Of a stretch of 19,680 bases of DNA, positions 1-11,526 are shown in pieces. The notes below the pieces were generated by a model. It saw only the letters and a list, made by a program, of their open reading frames with translations, made no database searches and was not told the origin of the DNA. The position numbers and the translations under genes are program-made. Source of the stretch: Ettlia oleoabundans (lineage: Eukaryota; Chlorophyta; Chlorophyceae; Chlamydomonadales); NCBI GenBank assembly GCA_019693395.1, contig JAAMXP010003027.1, forward strand, positions 1 to 19,680, in the 5' to 3' direction. Position 1 is the first letter of the stretch. The number at the start of each line of letters is the position of its first letter.

Positions 1-1851
<1,851 letters not shown>

Positions 1852-2592
1852 TGTGATGGTTGCTTAAGCGGGTGAGAAGGGGCGGATGCGGTCAAGTTAA
1901 GAAGAGGCAGAAGCAAGGGCACGGGTAGAGTGCCTGTGCGGCGCGCTGTGGCGTCAGGCGCAGCGCAGCACGACGTCCATCTCTCGTGCGCACTTAGCTG
2001 TGCACGGAAGTCGTCATGCTCTGGAAACTTTACTGTTGCGGCTTCAGGTCTAATTTGGCTGATCGGATGCATTGAAATCCCACAGTGGGGCCTGGCAGCT
2101 GACGGCACGCCATCGTGCAAGCACTTCAAAGCCCAGCAGTTGCCGCTGACGCTCCTAGACACCATGAGGGACCATGCTCTGCGCTCCTCTGCTGCTGCGC
2201 CTTTCGTGCTGACTTGTGTGTAAGCAGCATCATAAACATGTCTTGACCGGGTGGCAAGGCCCATCGGGCAGTAATCAGCTGTGTGCCCAACGGAGCGTGA
2301 CCCCCGCCTTGCCAACAATGGCCCCTTTTCACTGTTGTGAGGCAGATCCTTCTTTGGGATCACGCTACTACAGTTGTTTGGTGTTTTAATGTATACAAAT
2401 GGCAGCGCCTTCAGCCGATAGCTGGCCTTGGGCATCCTGGGGATGAAACTATTTCAAGCGGCACCTGCTGACTTGGCGGCGCGGTGGCCGCGTGGCCGCG
2501 TTATTTAAGCGGTTGGAACGCGTCTCCGTGCAAACACTCTCCGCATTGTGTTCAAGCAACCTAGCCACTCAGCCTGGGCTTCGCCCAGAGCT
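1852..2592. promoter_or_regulatory. Divergent promoter region between TPI and arginine decarboxylase
   Basis: These 741 bp separate the two divergent start codons and should hold both promoters and 5'UTRs. On the plus side a TATA-like tatttaag lies at 2502-2509, about 84 nt before the decarboxylase ATG, just after a doubled tggccgcg motif (around 2484-2500). I see no clear TATA box for TPI. A 223-codon minus-strand frame crosses the region, but it runs through TPI exon 1 in another frame and shows no domain, so I do not call it a gene. Confidence 0.6.
2502..2509 (+). promoter_or_regulatory. TATA-like box of the arginine decarboxylase gene
   Basis: The motif tatttaag lies in a locally AT-rich pocket inside very GC-rich DNA, 84 nt before the ATG at 2593. 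Position and context fit a core promoter; the transcription start is not known. Confidence 0.45.
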
Positions 2593-5500
2593 ATGGAAGT
2601 GTGCCCCCCGCTTGACCAGCTGAACCTGGTGGACTGTGATGCGCAGTCCTCGCTCTCCGCCTCCATACTCAGTGACATCTCCGACTCCTCAAACGTAGAG
2701 GAGCAGCCCCAGAAGGCCCGCCGCTTTTCAGGCGTCTTCAACGACCCGAGTGCAGCCCCCAAGGCACAGCCCCCGTGCGAGCACAACTGGTCCGCAGCCG
2801 AGTCGGCGGCCCTCTACAACATACAGGGCTGGGGCGCCGATTACTTCTCCGTGGGCCAGAATGGCCACCTCCTGGTGAAGCCGCAGGGTGGTGAGTTGAC
2901 AAAGCCACACCGTCCCCCGCAGCGTGAGGGCCTGCGCCGCAAACCAACCGCCGCCACCTGTTACACTTCCCAGCCGCAAGCCTGCCGCCTCAAGCCCCCA
3001 ACCCCCATGGATGGCTGCAGAAGAGGGTCCAGCGCTGGACCTCTGCAAGCTGACACAGGCGGCGCAGTCGCAAGGCCTGCGCGCGCCGCTGCTCTTCCGC
3101 TTCCTCCCCATTGTGGGCCATCGCATCGACAAGCTCAACGTATGCCTGCCGCGCCAGCTTGCATGCTGCCATTGCTGATGGTGTTGCGTGCAGTCGCAGC
3201 AGGCGCATCTACGACATCTCCTTTTGTTCTTATTCATGTGAAAGCCTCCGCTCTTGGCTCACTGCCGTTTCCCGCCCACAAGCAACCCACGCCGCCTGCC
3301 CTCCTGCCGCCAACTCCGCCTGCATCCTGCCTGCAGGCCGCCTTTCACGCGGCCATAGAGCGTTTTGAATACCAGGGGGTCTACAACGGCGTGTTCCCAG
3401 TCAAGTGCAACCACGACAAGGCACTGATTCAGGCGGTGGTGGATTATGGTGGGTGCAGAGCCTTGCAGCTGGCTGCCTCGCTGGCTACACTTCCTGCTTG
3501 CTGGTGCATTCAGCCAGCCACACAGCTAGTTCGCCGGAATCTGGAAATGAGAGCAACATCGCTGCGGATATAGCTTCAGCTGGCATCGTGAGCTGCGCCA
3601 CATCTGCCATCTTGCCGCCAAGCCAGGCTAGCTTCCTTGCACCTGCCAGCTCGCACTCAAGCCCAGTACCCCGACAAACTCGCCTGATTACAGGCGCGCC
3701 TCACAAGTTTGGGTTGGAGGTGGGCAGCAAGGCTGAGCTGGTGATGGTGATGAGCCAGCTGGCAGGGCGCCCTGCTGGCACCAACCTGGTGTGCAACGGA
3801 TACAAGGATGCTGAATACATGGAGCTGGTGAGCAAGGACCTTGTCACCACCTCTGCCTGTCCATGCTAGCTCACGGCAAAAGACGAAAGGGCAGGAAGTG
3901 TGGCTGTAATACGGCAGCTCTCAAAAGTGTGAATTAGATTGGTGGTCCAACAAACCTGCCACCTGTCTGTACCCGTGTTGTGCAAACCGCCCTTGCAGGT
4001 GCTTCACTGCCGCGAGCTGGGCATGAATGCAATGGTGGTGATGGAGCAGTACAGCGAGCTGGAGCTGATGCTGGGGGCGGCACGACGCCTGGGTGAGCAC
4101 CCAGCACCACAGCTGGGACAGTGCCAAGCAGCGGGAGAGCAGCAATGCTTTTGCCGCACCTATCCCGACTAAATCAACCTGCTTTAGTTTGCTGTTTGCA
4201 CACCAGCTTGTCAGCTGGCTCAATTGGTGGTGCCTGGGGATCGGGAGCTGTAAGTATGCCTGGCATTCTAGCTGCTGAGTTTAGCCAAACTGTGCTGTAT
4301 CTTTCCCCTTGGGCTGGGTGCAGGCGTACGTCCCTCCATTGGCATCCGCGCCAAGCTGACCACGCGCCACAACGGCCACTGGGGCTCAACCAGTGGTGAC
4401 AGGGCCAAGGTGGGCCGTGGGTGGTGCTGCCGCAAGTGTGAAAGGAGGGCAAGCAGGTTGCTTGCAGAATTGATACCAACCTACGGCTGCCTTACAGTCG
4501 CTAGTCTCATTCCTGGCAGTAGCCGGCAGTTTCTTCTGCTTGCCAGCAGCCCATACGAAGCCGCTCCTCTCGCGTCCCTCCGCAGTGCTTTGCTGCCCGC
4601 CCGCCGCCTGATTCCAACGGTCCCTTGTCCTGCCCGCTCGCCTTTCTTCCCTCCAGTTTGGCCTGCGTGCGCGTGAGATTGTGGCCGTGGTGAACAAGCT
4701 GGGTGAGGAGGGCATGCTGGACTGCCTGCACCTCCTCCACTTCCATGTCGGCTCACAGGTGGGTGCATTGTATAACCCATGCAGCAGCAGCAGCAGCAGC
4801 AGGGGTGTAGCGGCAGGGGCCGAGTTTATCAGGGCTACACCCTCCCAGCCTGCACAACCAAATCATTTGAATAACGGCATATAGCAGGAACAGCAGCAGG
4901 GATGTAGCGGGAGCGGCCGAGTCTATCAGGGCTACACCCTCCCAGCCTGCACGACCAAATCATTTGAAAAAATTACGGCATTGGCGAAAATCTCTTAAAT
5001 ACCATTCGCTGTCGAGCCTGCCCAGCCAGCAGGCAAGCACCTGATGGAATCTGCATACCCCTTGCACTGCTCTGCTTTGCTACCCATGTGCAGATCACCA
5101 ACATCCGCATGGTGAAGGAGGTGATGCGGGAGGCTTCTTTCCTCTACGCCGAGCTGGTCCAGGTGTGTGCGGCTGTGTCTGGGGTGAGGTAAGGGATGGG
5201 CAGGAAAGGATGTGAGTGCATGGGGGGTGCTGATGGCGAAGTCGAAGCGAAGTCGAACAGGGTTGATAGTACGCAGTGTCAAGTGGAGCTGCTTGCAGGA
5301 CATTCAGCCAAGTTCGCCATTCACCTACCACATGGACTCGCCTCTTCGGTGCGTTACTGCAGATGGGCGCCGCCATGCGCTACATCGACTGCGGCGGCGG
5401 TCTGGCCGTGGACTATGATGGCTCCTTCACCGACTCCACAGCCTCCATGAGCTATACACTGCAGCACTATGCCAACGATGGTGCGCCGGGTTGCTATAGT

Positions 5501-8500
5501 TCGAGTATGTTTGCTCTCTGCCTAGCTCTCGGTAGGGGGTGGTGGTCCGGACAGAGGGTTTGATGTCGTAGGAAGGTGGATTGCCAGGCGGGTGTACTGG
5601 GTTGGGGCTGGTTGTGCACGAGGGAAACAGCTGCGTCAGTCTGCGTGCCCTTGCGATATTGCTGCCAGCCTGCAAGTCACCCCCTGCCCCGGTGAACTGC
5701 CTTTGCGCACCATTCAATGGCCTGTTTGCTCAGCCGCGGCCTGCCCTGCTGCTGCTATGCACTCTGCCCTCCTTGCAGTGGTGAGCGCTGTACAGGAGGT
5801 GTGCATCCAGCGCAGCATCCCCCCACCCACCATCATCACTGAGAGCGGGCGTGCGCTGGCCTCCCACCACTCTGTGCTCGTCTTTGACGTTCTCACCACG
5901 TAAGCGCGGCTGCACGTGTTGGGCCATCTCTGCTCTCTACACAAGGAGGCAAGGAACATGCAGAGCGCTGGGGGATTGGGTTCTTGGTGGATGCTGGTGC
6001 AAAGCAGACTAGTGCAGTGGACTGGTTGGTGCAGCTGCTGAGATGGTACGTTCCGCCAACTGGTATACTTCAGCCATTGTCCCAACTGTGTGTCCTTCTG
6101 AACCCCTCTTTGCTGCTTGCTTACCTACTCCATCATAGCACCTTGCTCACCATGTTGTTCCACCTTCCCTGTTCCGCTGCAGCCCTGAGTGCCTGCACGA
6201 GAAACGTGTGGAGCAGGAGGAGGTGGTGGACAGTATTGAGATCCGGGATGATAAGCCGCTGACCAAGCAGCTGCGCGCGGCGGCACGCTCCGGGAAGGGC
6301 ACCTTCCTGCTCATGACATTCAAGGAGGTGTTTGACAACATTGCGCCTGGTGAGTGAGGTTGAAAGGTGGCTGTACATATAGCGGGGTGGGGGTGGGGGG
6401 TGGGGGGGGTTGAGTGTGTTGGTGTACTGCATGACCTGTGTTGTCTTGCCTGCATGATGATGCCCTTGCATGCCTTGCCTCTTCGCACTCTGCTTTCCAC
6501 CATTACACCATTGCCTTCAAATTTGTCAACGCTTTGCAAGCTGCTTCAATCTGTCTCAACCGCACAACCTTCCCTCTTTGATCACGCAGACGCCAGCGCC
6601 CTGCGGGAGGCCTTCAACGACGCCTCTTACTTCAAGGATGAGGCAGTACGTGCCTTCAAGCTGGGAGTGCTCAGTCTGGAGGAGCGGGCTCAGGTGAATT
6701 CGCCCCATGGCTGTGGCGGGCGTGCTGGGCACGCGCTTTGGGTGGAAAGGAGCTGCTTTGGATCCTAGTCAAGCAAGAGCCCTTTGACAGCTGACCCTTC
6801 AGCTGGTCTGGCCTGGCCTGCCCTGGATTGAGCTGCCAGCTCACTTGCCAGGGCCCTATGCTGGCTGCTGTCCATCGCCTCCTGGTCAGTAATCCAGAGC
6901 TTGCCTTCCTGCTAAACCCTGTGCTCCTGCAGGTGGACATGATGTTTGACGCCGCCTGCGAGCGCATCCGCCAGGTGGCGCAGGCAAACGACCTGCCGCT
7001 GCCAGATGCGCTGCGCCCAGACGCTGTGCCCAACACCAAGATGTACCATGTAAACATGAGCGGTGCGCCACGCTAAGCTGGGCTGAGCTAAGCATTGGTT
7101 TTACTGTGTTAGGGACTGGCATCATGCGTGGTGGGGTGGAGCTGCGGTCGGAGTTTCCAGTTCTGCTCCATCAGCTGAGTCGCACGGCAGCTGCTACAAA
7201 CTTGATCTGAACCATTTGCAGCCTGCTGGATATGCAGGCTGCAAATGCACATTCAGCCTTGCTGTAACCTCGTTCGAGGCTGGACAGCATGCAAGGAGTC
7301 GAGGAATCGACTGCTCGCCTGTTTGGGTGTGTCTGGGCCCTCTGAGCTTTGCCGTCACTTTGCGCCCTGCAGTGTTCCGCTCCGCGGTGGACAGCTGGGC
7401 CATCCAGCAGCTCTTCCCCATTGTACCCATCGTGAGTCGAATGGACAGCCAGGGGTCAAGCTGCACATCCTGCATTATCAGCTCTGCTGGGTGCCCTGGC
7501 AGCCCCTTGGTTCAGACCTGGAAACCCTTGGCCGCCACTGGGCACCCTCCCCTCAAGACTGCTTACACACACGCGGATTTGCATTATTAAGGCGGCGGTG
7601 GAAGGGCACTCGTGATGAGTCGTGTCGTTCTCTCCTCTGGTGCAGCATCGTCTAGATGAGGAGCCCAGCGTGCCCGCCACACTGGCGGACCTGACCTGCG
7701 ACTCTGACGGCAAGGTGGACAAGTTCATCAACCCTAAGGTGGGTCAAAAGTGTGGGTGGGGGGCTGAATGTGAGTGAGTGGATGCGAAGGCCTGTTGGCG
7801 GCTGCAAGTTACTCTTGTCACTGAATGCAGTGGAACGTTTTTTTCTTAAACTCTTAAGAAGCGCCAGCAAGGCATGCCGAGGCGAATCACAAGTGTAGAA
7901 CCCTGCCGCCCTGCACCCAACCAGCTGCGCAACTTGTCTGCTCGCCGCTCACCCCGCCTGCCTTGCCCCCTTTTGCAGGGCGGTGAGCCGCTGCCGGCGC
8001 TGCCCCTGCACCCGCTGCGCGAGGGGGAGAAGTATTACCTCGCTCTGTTCATGACGGGCGTCTACCAGGTGAGGCCCTCTGCTTGCTGTAACCGAGTTGG
8101 CAAGCTATAGGGCGGACGGCGGAATGCTGGAGACCGTTGGAGACGCGGTTTGGCCTTGCATGAAACAGTAGGCTGAGCTTCCTGGGCACCCTTGTCTGGC
8201 GACCACCTGGCAGTCAACGCTAACGATATCAATGTGCGATTGCTTGTTTCTGTCCGCATTGATTTGTGCAGGAGGTGATGGGTTCCATCCACAACATGTT
8301 TGGCTCCCTGAACACTGTGGTGGTGCGTGGCGGCGGCAGGGGTGGTGCCACTTCGCCGGCGGAGGCACAGGACATGAACGGTGAGCGGGGAAGCCAGGTG
8401 TGCATCTGGGTGGCTCGAATTCCTCTATTGTCAGGAGGAAGTGAGCTGGAGGGCTGAAGTGCTGATAAGCACCCCCGCACAGATGCCACCACCCAGGTCA

Positions 8501-9259
8501 CGGGTTGCTGCCTGGGTTCGCACCGCCTTGCTGACGTCCCCCCCTTCTCATCTCCCTTCTAACTTGTGTGTTAGCTTTTGCTGGCGCAGATACCGCTTCC
8601 TCTGCCTCCTCAACCTCACTGGCCTCCCTGTGCGTGGAAACCGAGGAGGGAGGCCTGGATGCTTTTAGCATTGAGGCCGTGGTGCAGGGAGAGAGCATCG
8701 GCCAGGTGTGTGGACAGGCATGTGTTTCGGCTGCGCAGAATTTGACGTGGCAGGGTGGGGACCTGGTGGCACCTTTCTAGCTGTGCCATGATTTCTCTGA
8801 CAGCAGCAGTGGACATCCCCTCCAGTCAGTTACAGTGGCATGTGAAAGGCTTGAGGGCATGTATTTGCTGACAGTGTCACTCCTCGTGGTTTGCAGGTGC
8901 TGTCGCGTGCCAACCACCACGCCGGCGACATGTTGCGCACGGTGCACGATGCGACGCAGGCGGCTGTGGCACGGGGCGACATGCTGCGTGCCTCTGCCGA
9001 GCGCTTGCTGGCCACCTACAATGCCCGCATGCACGGATACACGTGAGTAGCTGCCGTAGCTGCCCTGACAATACTTGCGTGGATGGGCAGCCGGCACATG
9101 TGCTGGCACTGAAGCTGAAGGTTGTTTGGGGCCTTTACTAGTGCCAGGCTCGGTGCCAACCTGTATGCGGATCTTTAGCACAATTCTCACAAGTCTAGGG
9201 TAGCATGGCGGGTGCTTTCTCTGTCCATCCCGCCCCTGGCATGCAGGTACATGGTTTAA
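2593..9259 (+). CDS. ADC: Biosynthetic arginine decarboxylase (20 exons, 764 aa)
   Basis: PLP-dependent decarboxylase converting arginine to agmatine for putrescine synthesis. Exons: 2593-2890, 3021-3139, 3337-3448, 3694-3827, 3999-4092, 4324-4409, 4657-4758, 5094-5162, 5363-5480, 5779-5899, 6183-6349, 6590-6693, 6933-7062, 7373-7431, 7646-7738, 7979-8068, 8272-8380, 8575-8705, 8897-9042, 9247-9259. The sum is 2295 nt with phase kept at every junction. Landmarks: [14 protein letters not shown] near the N-terminus; PLP lysine K162 in FPVKCNH; HFHVGSQ with H311; glycine loop CGGG (348-351); phosphate-binding ESGR (399-402); second-subunit catalytic C589 in LTCDSDGK. This is the plant/bacterial SpeA type, slightly longer than typical plant enzymes (about 700 aa), with all key residues present. 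The first ATG is at 2593; no clear transit peptide. The last exon encodes only the end of Thr plus Tyr-Met-Val and stop. Confidence 0.97.
4781..4802 (+). repeat. GCA trinucleotide microsatellite in ADC intron 7
   Basis: About seven GCA units stand just inside intron 7 and lead directly into the first copy of the tandem duplication. A shorter cagcagcagg precedes the second copy, so the microsatellite may be part of the duplicated unit. Confidence 0.8.
4801..4981 (+). repeat. Two-copy imperfect tandem duplication in ADC intron 7
   Basis: Copy 1 spans 4801-4880 and copy 2 spans 4898-4981, a period of 97 nt. Both contain a block reading tatcagggctacaccctccc followed by agcctgcac, then gaccaaatcatttga with small changes. 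Copy 1 carries an inverted repeat ggtgtagc (4804-4811) / gctacacc (4834-4841); in copy 2 the left arm has one change. The copies differ by a few substitutions and an A-run insertion. It lies wholly within the intron (4759-5093). Confidence 0.85.
6384..6409 (+). repeat. G-quadruplex-capable G tract in ADC intron 11
   Basis: Four runs of 4, 5, 6 and 8 G are separated by single T residues, on the coding (RNA-like) strand 35 nt after the intron 11 donor. This is a textbook G4 pattern with minimal loops. Folding in RNA or DNA is inferred, not shown. Confidence 0.8.
7213..7247 (+). repeat. Perfect 14-bp hairpin in ADC intron 13
   Basis: The arms 7213-7226 (catttgcagcctgc) and 7234-7247 are exact reverse complements, with a 7-nt loop (tggatat). 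The hairpin sits inside intron 13 (7063-7372). Its left arm contains tttgcag, which resembles a 3' splice site and would be hidden in the stem. Confidence 0.9.
7843..7860 (+). repeat. Short AT-rich inverted repeat in ADC intron 15
   Basis: ttcttaa (7843-7849) and ttaagaa (7854-7860) pair perfectly across a 4-nt loop, following a T run. It lies inside intron 15 (7739-7978), so it is not a terminator in any ordinary sense. No function is evident. Confidence 0.6.
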
Positions 9260-9276
9260 ATCAGACATAGATTCAG

Positions 9277-9332
9277 CCAGATTCCTCCCTTCGCAACGTC
9301 CAAACCAGATTCCTCTCTTTCCAACGTTCCAA
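9277..9332 (+). repeat. 28-nt imperfect tandem repeat in the ADC 3'UTR
   Basis: Two adjacent units begin at 9277 and 9305. Both start ccagattcct and contain caacgt, with a few substitutions between them. They lie 18 nt after the ADC stop codon, so they should be in the mature mRNA. Confidence 0.75.
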
Positions 9333-9756
9333 GCCGACGAGAGCTCATTGTAGCGCGCAGGATAGCAACAGTGCAGCAGAAGCTTACTACTCAACTGTCA
9401 CTGGTATTTCCAAGTGAAACAGGGACTGCAAATCCAGCTGATGGCAGCAACTCAGCACAGCACATTTGAATGAGAGCTGCCTGCCAATGTCAAACAAACA
9501 AAAAACCAAAATTTCTTATTATGGTATTACCTCCTCCATTCACCATTCTCGGTAGCCCTTGCCATTTTGCGTCACGCGCACTCACCCTTGTCCACCTGTC
9601 TTCTGTTTACCCCCGGCTATCTGACACCACCCCCAGTTTGCTTCAGGAACACATGCCTGCCAATTGCTACGTGTTTAGATATAGGGAAGACCTGTGTCCT
9701 GCTCGTGCGGCGGTTTTCCAATTTTTCGTAAGCAGGCCAACAAATGAGCAGTTCAT

Positions 9757-9761
9757 TGTAA
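9757..9761 (+). terminator. Probable ADC polyadenylation signal (TGTAA)
   Basis: TGTAA is the usual chlorophyte poly(A) signal. This is the only plus-strand copy I see between the ADC stop codon and the end of the neighbouring gene, and it would give a 3'UTR of roughly 500 nt. It is only about 25 nt from the stop codon of the convergent gene, so the transcripts may overlap. Confidence 0.5.
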
Positions 9762-9785
9762 TGTACTAAGATGTTGTAGGCTGGC

Positions 9786-10544
9786 TCACAACAGGTCGTC
9801 CTCTTGTTCCTCATCTTCAGGATCAGCTGCTGCCTGCTGTTGTGCCTGCCCATCTTCCAAGCCATGCAGCAGAGATTCAACTAGTGCTGCTGCTTGTGGG
9901 TGGTCAGGCTGAAGCTGCAGCGCCTCCTCGGCATCAAACAACGCGTGATGTAGCTGGCAGGCGGCTTGATATAGCACAGCACGCCGCAGGTGGGCTGCAG
10001 CAAGCTGGGTGCCGTTCTTAGCAGCGCTGCTGCCAGCAGCGGCAGCCTGCAGTTGTAGAATCTCTGCCGTGGCTTGCTGCAGTTCAACATTGCCACTACA
10101 CGGCGGGGCTGCCTGGGCGGGCCGGGGCTGTTGCTGCCGCAGACCCTGTGTTTGGCCATGCACGACTGCCATCACTCCGCCTGCTCTGTGGCAAGTCGCC
10201 TGTCTAGCTGGGTCGGTGGGCTTAGCGCCGTCCGTTCTGCTGCTGCTGCTGATGCTGCCGCTTCGTTCTAGTTTCTCATCATATATCAAGCGCTCTGTGG
10301 GGTCAGACAGCTGCGTAAATGCGGCCTTGAGCTGCTGGAAGCGGTCAGGGTCGCCACCCTTGTCGGGGTGAGCGGACACCAGCAGGCGGTGGTAAGCCCG
10401 TCGGATTTCCAACTGGCTGGCGGTGCAATCGACCCCTAGCAGACTGTAAAGCGTGGGAGCGGAAGATGACGCCGGACCTGCTGGCAAAGAGCAAGAGGCA
10501 CCAGGTCGGCAACGGGGGCGCGGCGAGCATACGTCCTTGGCCAT
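9786..10544 (-). CDS. J-domain (DnaJ-like) co-chaperone with TPR-like C-terminal half
   Basis: Single-exon protein of 252 aa. Residues 31-93 form a J domain: LYSLLGVD start, helix II with RRAYHRLL, the diagnostic HPD at 59-61 followed by KGGDPDRF, then a helix with FTQLSDP and the closing YDEKLE. This should stimulate an Hsp70 ATPase. A Ser/Gln/Ala-rich linker (about 95-180) follows. A stretch at roughly 183-222 (AAAHLRRAVLYQAACQLHHA, then FDAEEALQLQPDHPQA) has the spacing of one TPR repeat, and the acidic tail ends EDEEQEDDLL. There is no zinc-finger region and no signal peptide or membrane segment, so it is a type III J-protein, probably cytosolic or nuclear; the client is unknown. The start is the first ATG in frame. 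It is the only intronless gene in the window. The TPR assignment is less sure than the J domain. Confidence 0.9.
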   Translation of the reverse strand: MAKDVCSPRPRCRPGASCSLPAGPASSSAPTLYSLLGVDCTASQLEIRRAYHRLLVSAHPDKGGDPDRFQQLKAAFTQLSDPTERLIYDEKLERSGSISSSSRTDGAKPTDPARQATCHRAGGVMAVVHGQTQGLRQQQPRPAQAAPPCSGNVELQQATAEILQLQAAAAGSSAAKNGTQLAAAHLRRAVLYQAACQLHHALFDAEEALQLQPDHPQAAALVESLLHGLEDGQAQQQAAADPEDEEQEDDLL

Positions 10545-11526
10545 GCTTCATCAAGATATAATCACCTTTGGCAACACTACTGGAGTCTGATTGCTCCCCG
10601 CGAAGCCGCTCAGGTTGCGAGTAGCGAAGCCGGTCAACTCGATCAGCCTCGCGCCAGGCTCGGGCGTTGCTAACCATCGCTCTTGATCTTCTGCAAGGTA
10701 CCTTACGACATCAACAACTTACTGTCGCATTGCAGCTAGCGATATGGCTCAAGCCATACCCAGCGCACGCAGCAGCAGCGGCGGCAGCATCACCGCCGCC
10801 CTCAGCGCAGCATGCTAAAGTAGCCACAAAGTGTGTGCGCACCTTTTTGGAAGATATTATTTACGAACAGCAGTTGATTAACTCAAGCTGAATTTTCCTC
10901 TTGCATGTCGCCCTGCATCAGCATGGCTTTGCTCACAAGGCCCTGACACATACTCGCCCGACAAGCCTGAATGTGCTCCGCATGCTTTTTTCACCACTCG
11001 TGAGCTTGAATGCTTTACACAATGAGTGTGAGCAGGTTACTTGCGTGCTGCACGTTGGTGAATAGCTGACGATCACAGTGCTGGCCTTGTTACACTGCTT
11101 GGCAGGGCACGTGCACAATCCAACTCAGAGGGCAGAGTCGACTCTTGACGTCAATGCACCCAAGAAGACTCGCTGTCCATATGCCAGTGTCTTAATGGTA
11201 TGCCTCCATATCCGCACCCTTCTATCGTTAAAACGCACAGAGCTGCCAAGGAGCAATAGCTGCAGGCACCCTGATGCCTGGCCCAGGCTTGAAGGCGAAA
11301 GCAGGAAGGGTGAGGCTAAAGGGCAAAGACGACTCAGACGCCGCTTTAGTCGGCGGCTTTGGTCGTGTGTTGCTCCTGAGCCACACACGTTTAGGTACCA
11401 CCTTGTACCACCAGCACCTTTGAAGCCGGCACTTGCAGGCCATCAACATCAAGCCAGCACCGTAGGGCCAGATCCAGCAGCCCCCCCAGCTCAGCCTAGC
11501 CATCACTATGAACCAAGCCAGCACCT
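10545..11526. other. Intergenic region: J-protein promoter side and 3' region of the membrane-protein gene
   Basis: About 980 bp with no gene I can support. The low part should carry the J-domain gene promoter and the high part the 3'UTR of the membrane-protein gene. Possible minus-strand TGTAA signals lie at 11094-11090 and 11019-11015. A CAG/GCA-rich patch with gcggcagc runs around 10770-10800. A 300-codon plus-strand frame starting at 11078 is a high-GC shadow lying antisense to the membrane-protein exon. Confidence 0.6.
11090..11094 (-). terminator. Candidate polyadenylation signal of the membrane-protein gene
   Basis: The minus strand reads TGTAA here, about 433 nt after the stop codon at 11527. 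A second TGTAA lies at 11019-11015. Which one is used cannot be told from sequence. Confidence 0.4.

Larger units (their letters stand above)
9260..9785. other. Convergent 3' region between ADC and the J-domain gene
   Basis: These 526 bp separate the two stop codons. They hold the ADC 3'UTR, a 28-nt tandem repeat at 9277-9332, and one TGTAA on the plus strand at 9757-9761. I see no protein-coding exon. Frames here (for example 9470-9769) show no domain or family resemblance. Confidence 0.6.

Noticed and set aside
6453..6462. ATGATGATG in ADC intron 11 as a possible C box of an intronic C/D snoRNA
   Set aside because: No matching D box (CTGA) or terminal stem could be found at a suitable distance.
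7843..7860. Stem-loop next to a T run as a bacterial-style terminator
   Set aside because: The run comes before the stem, it lies in a eukaryotic intron, and the ADC frame continues past it.
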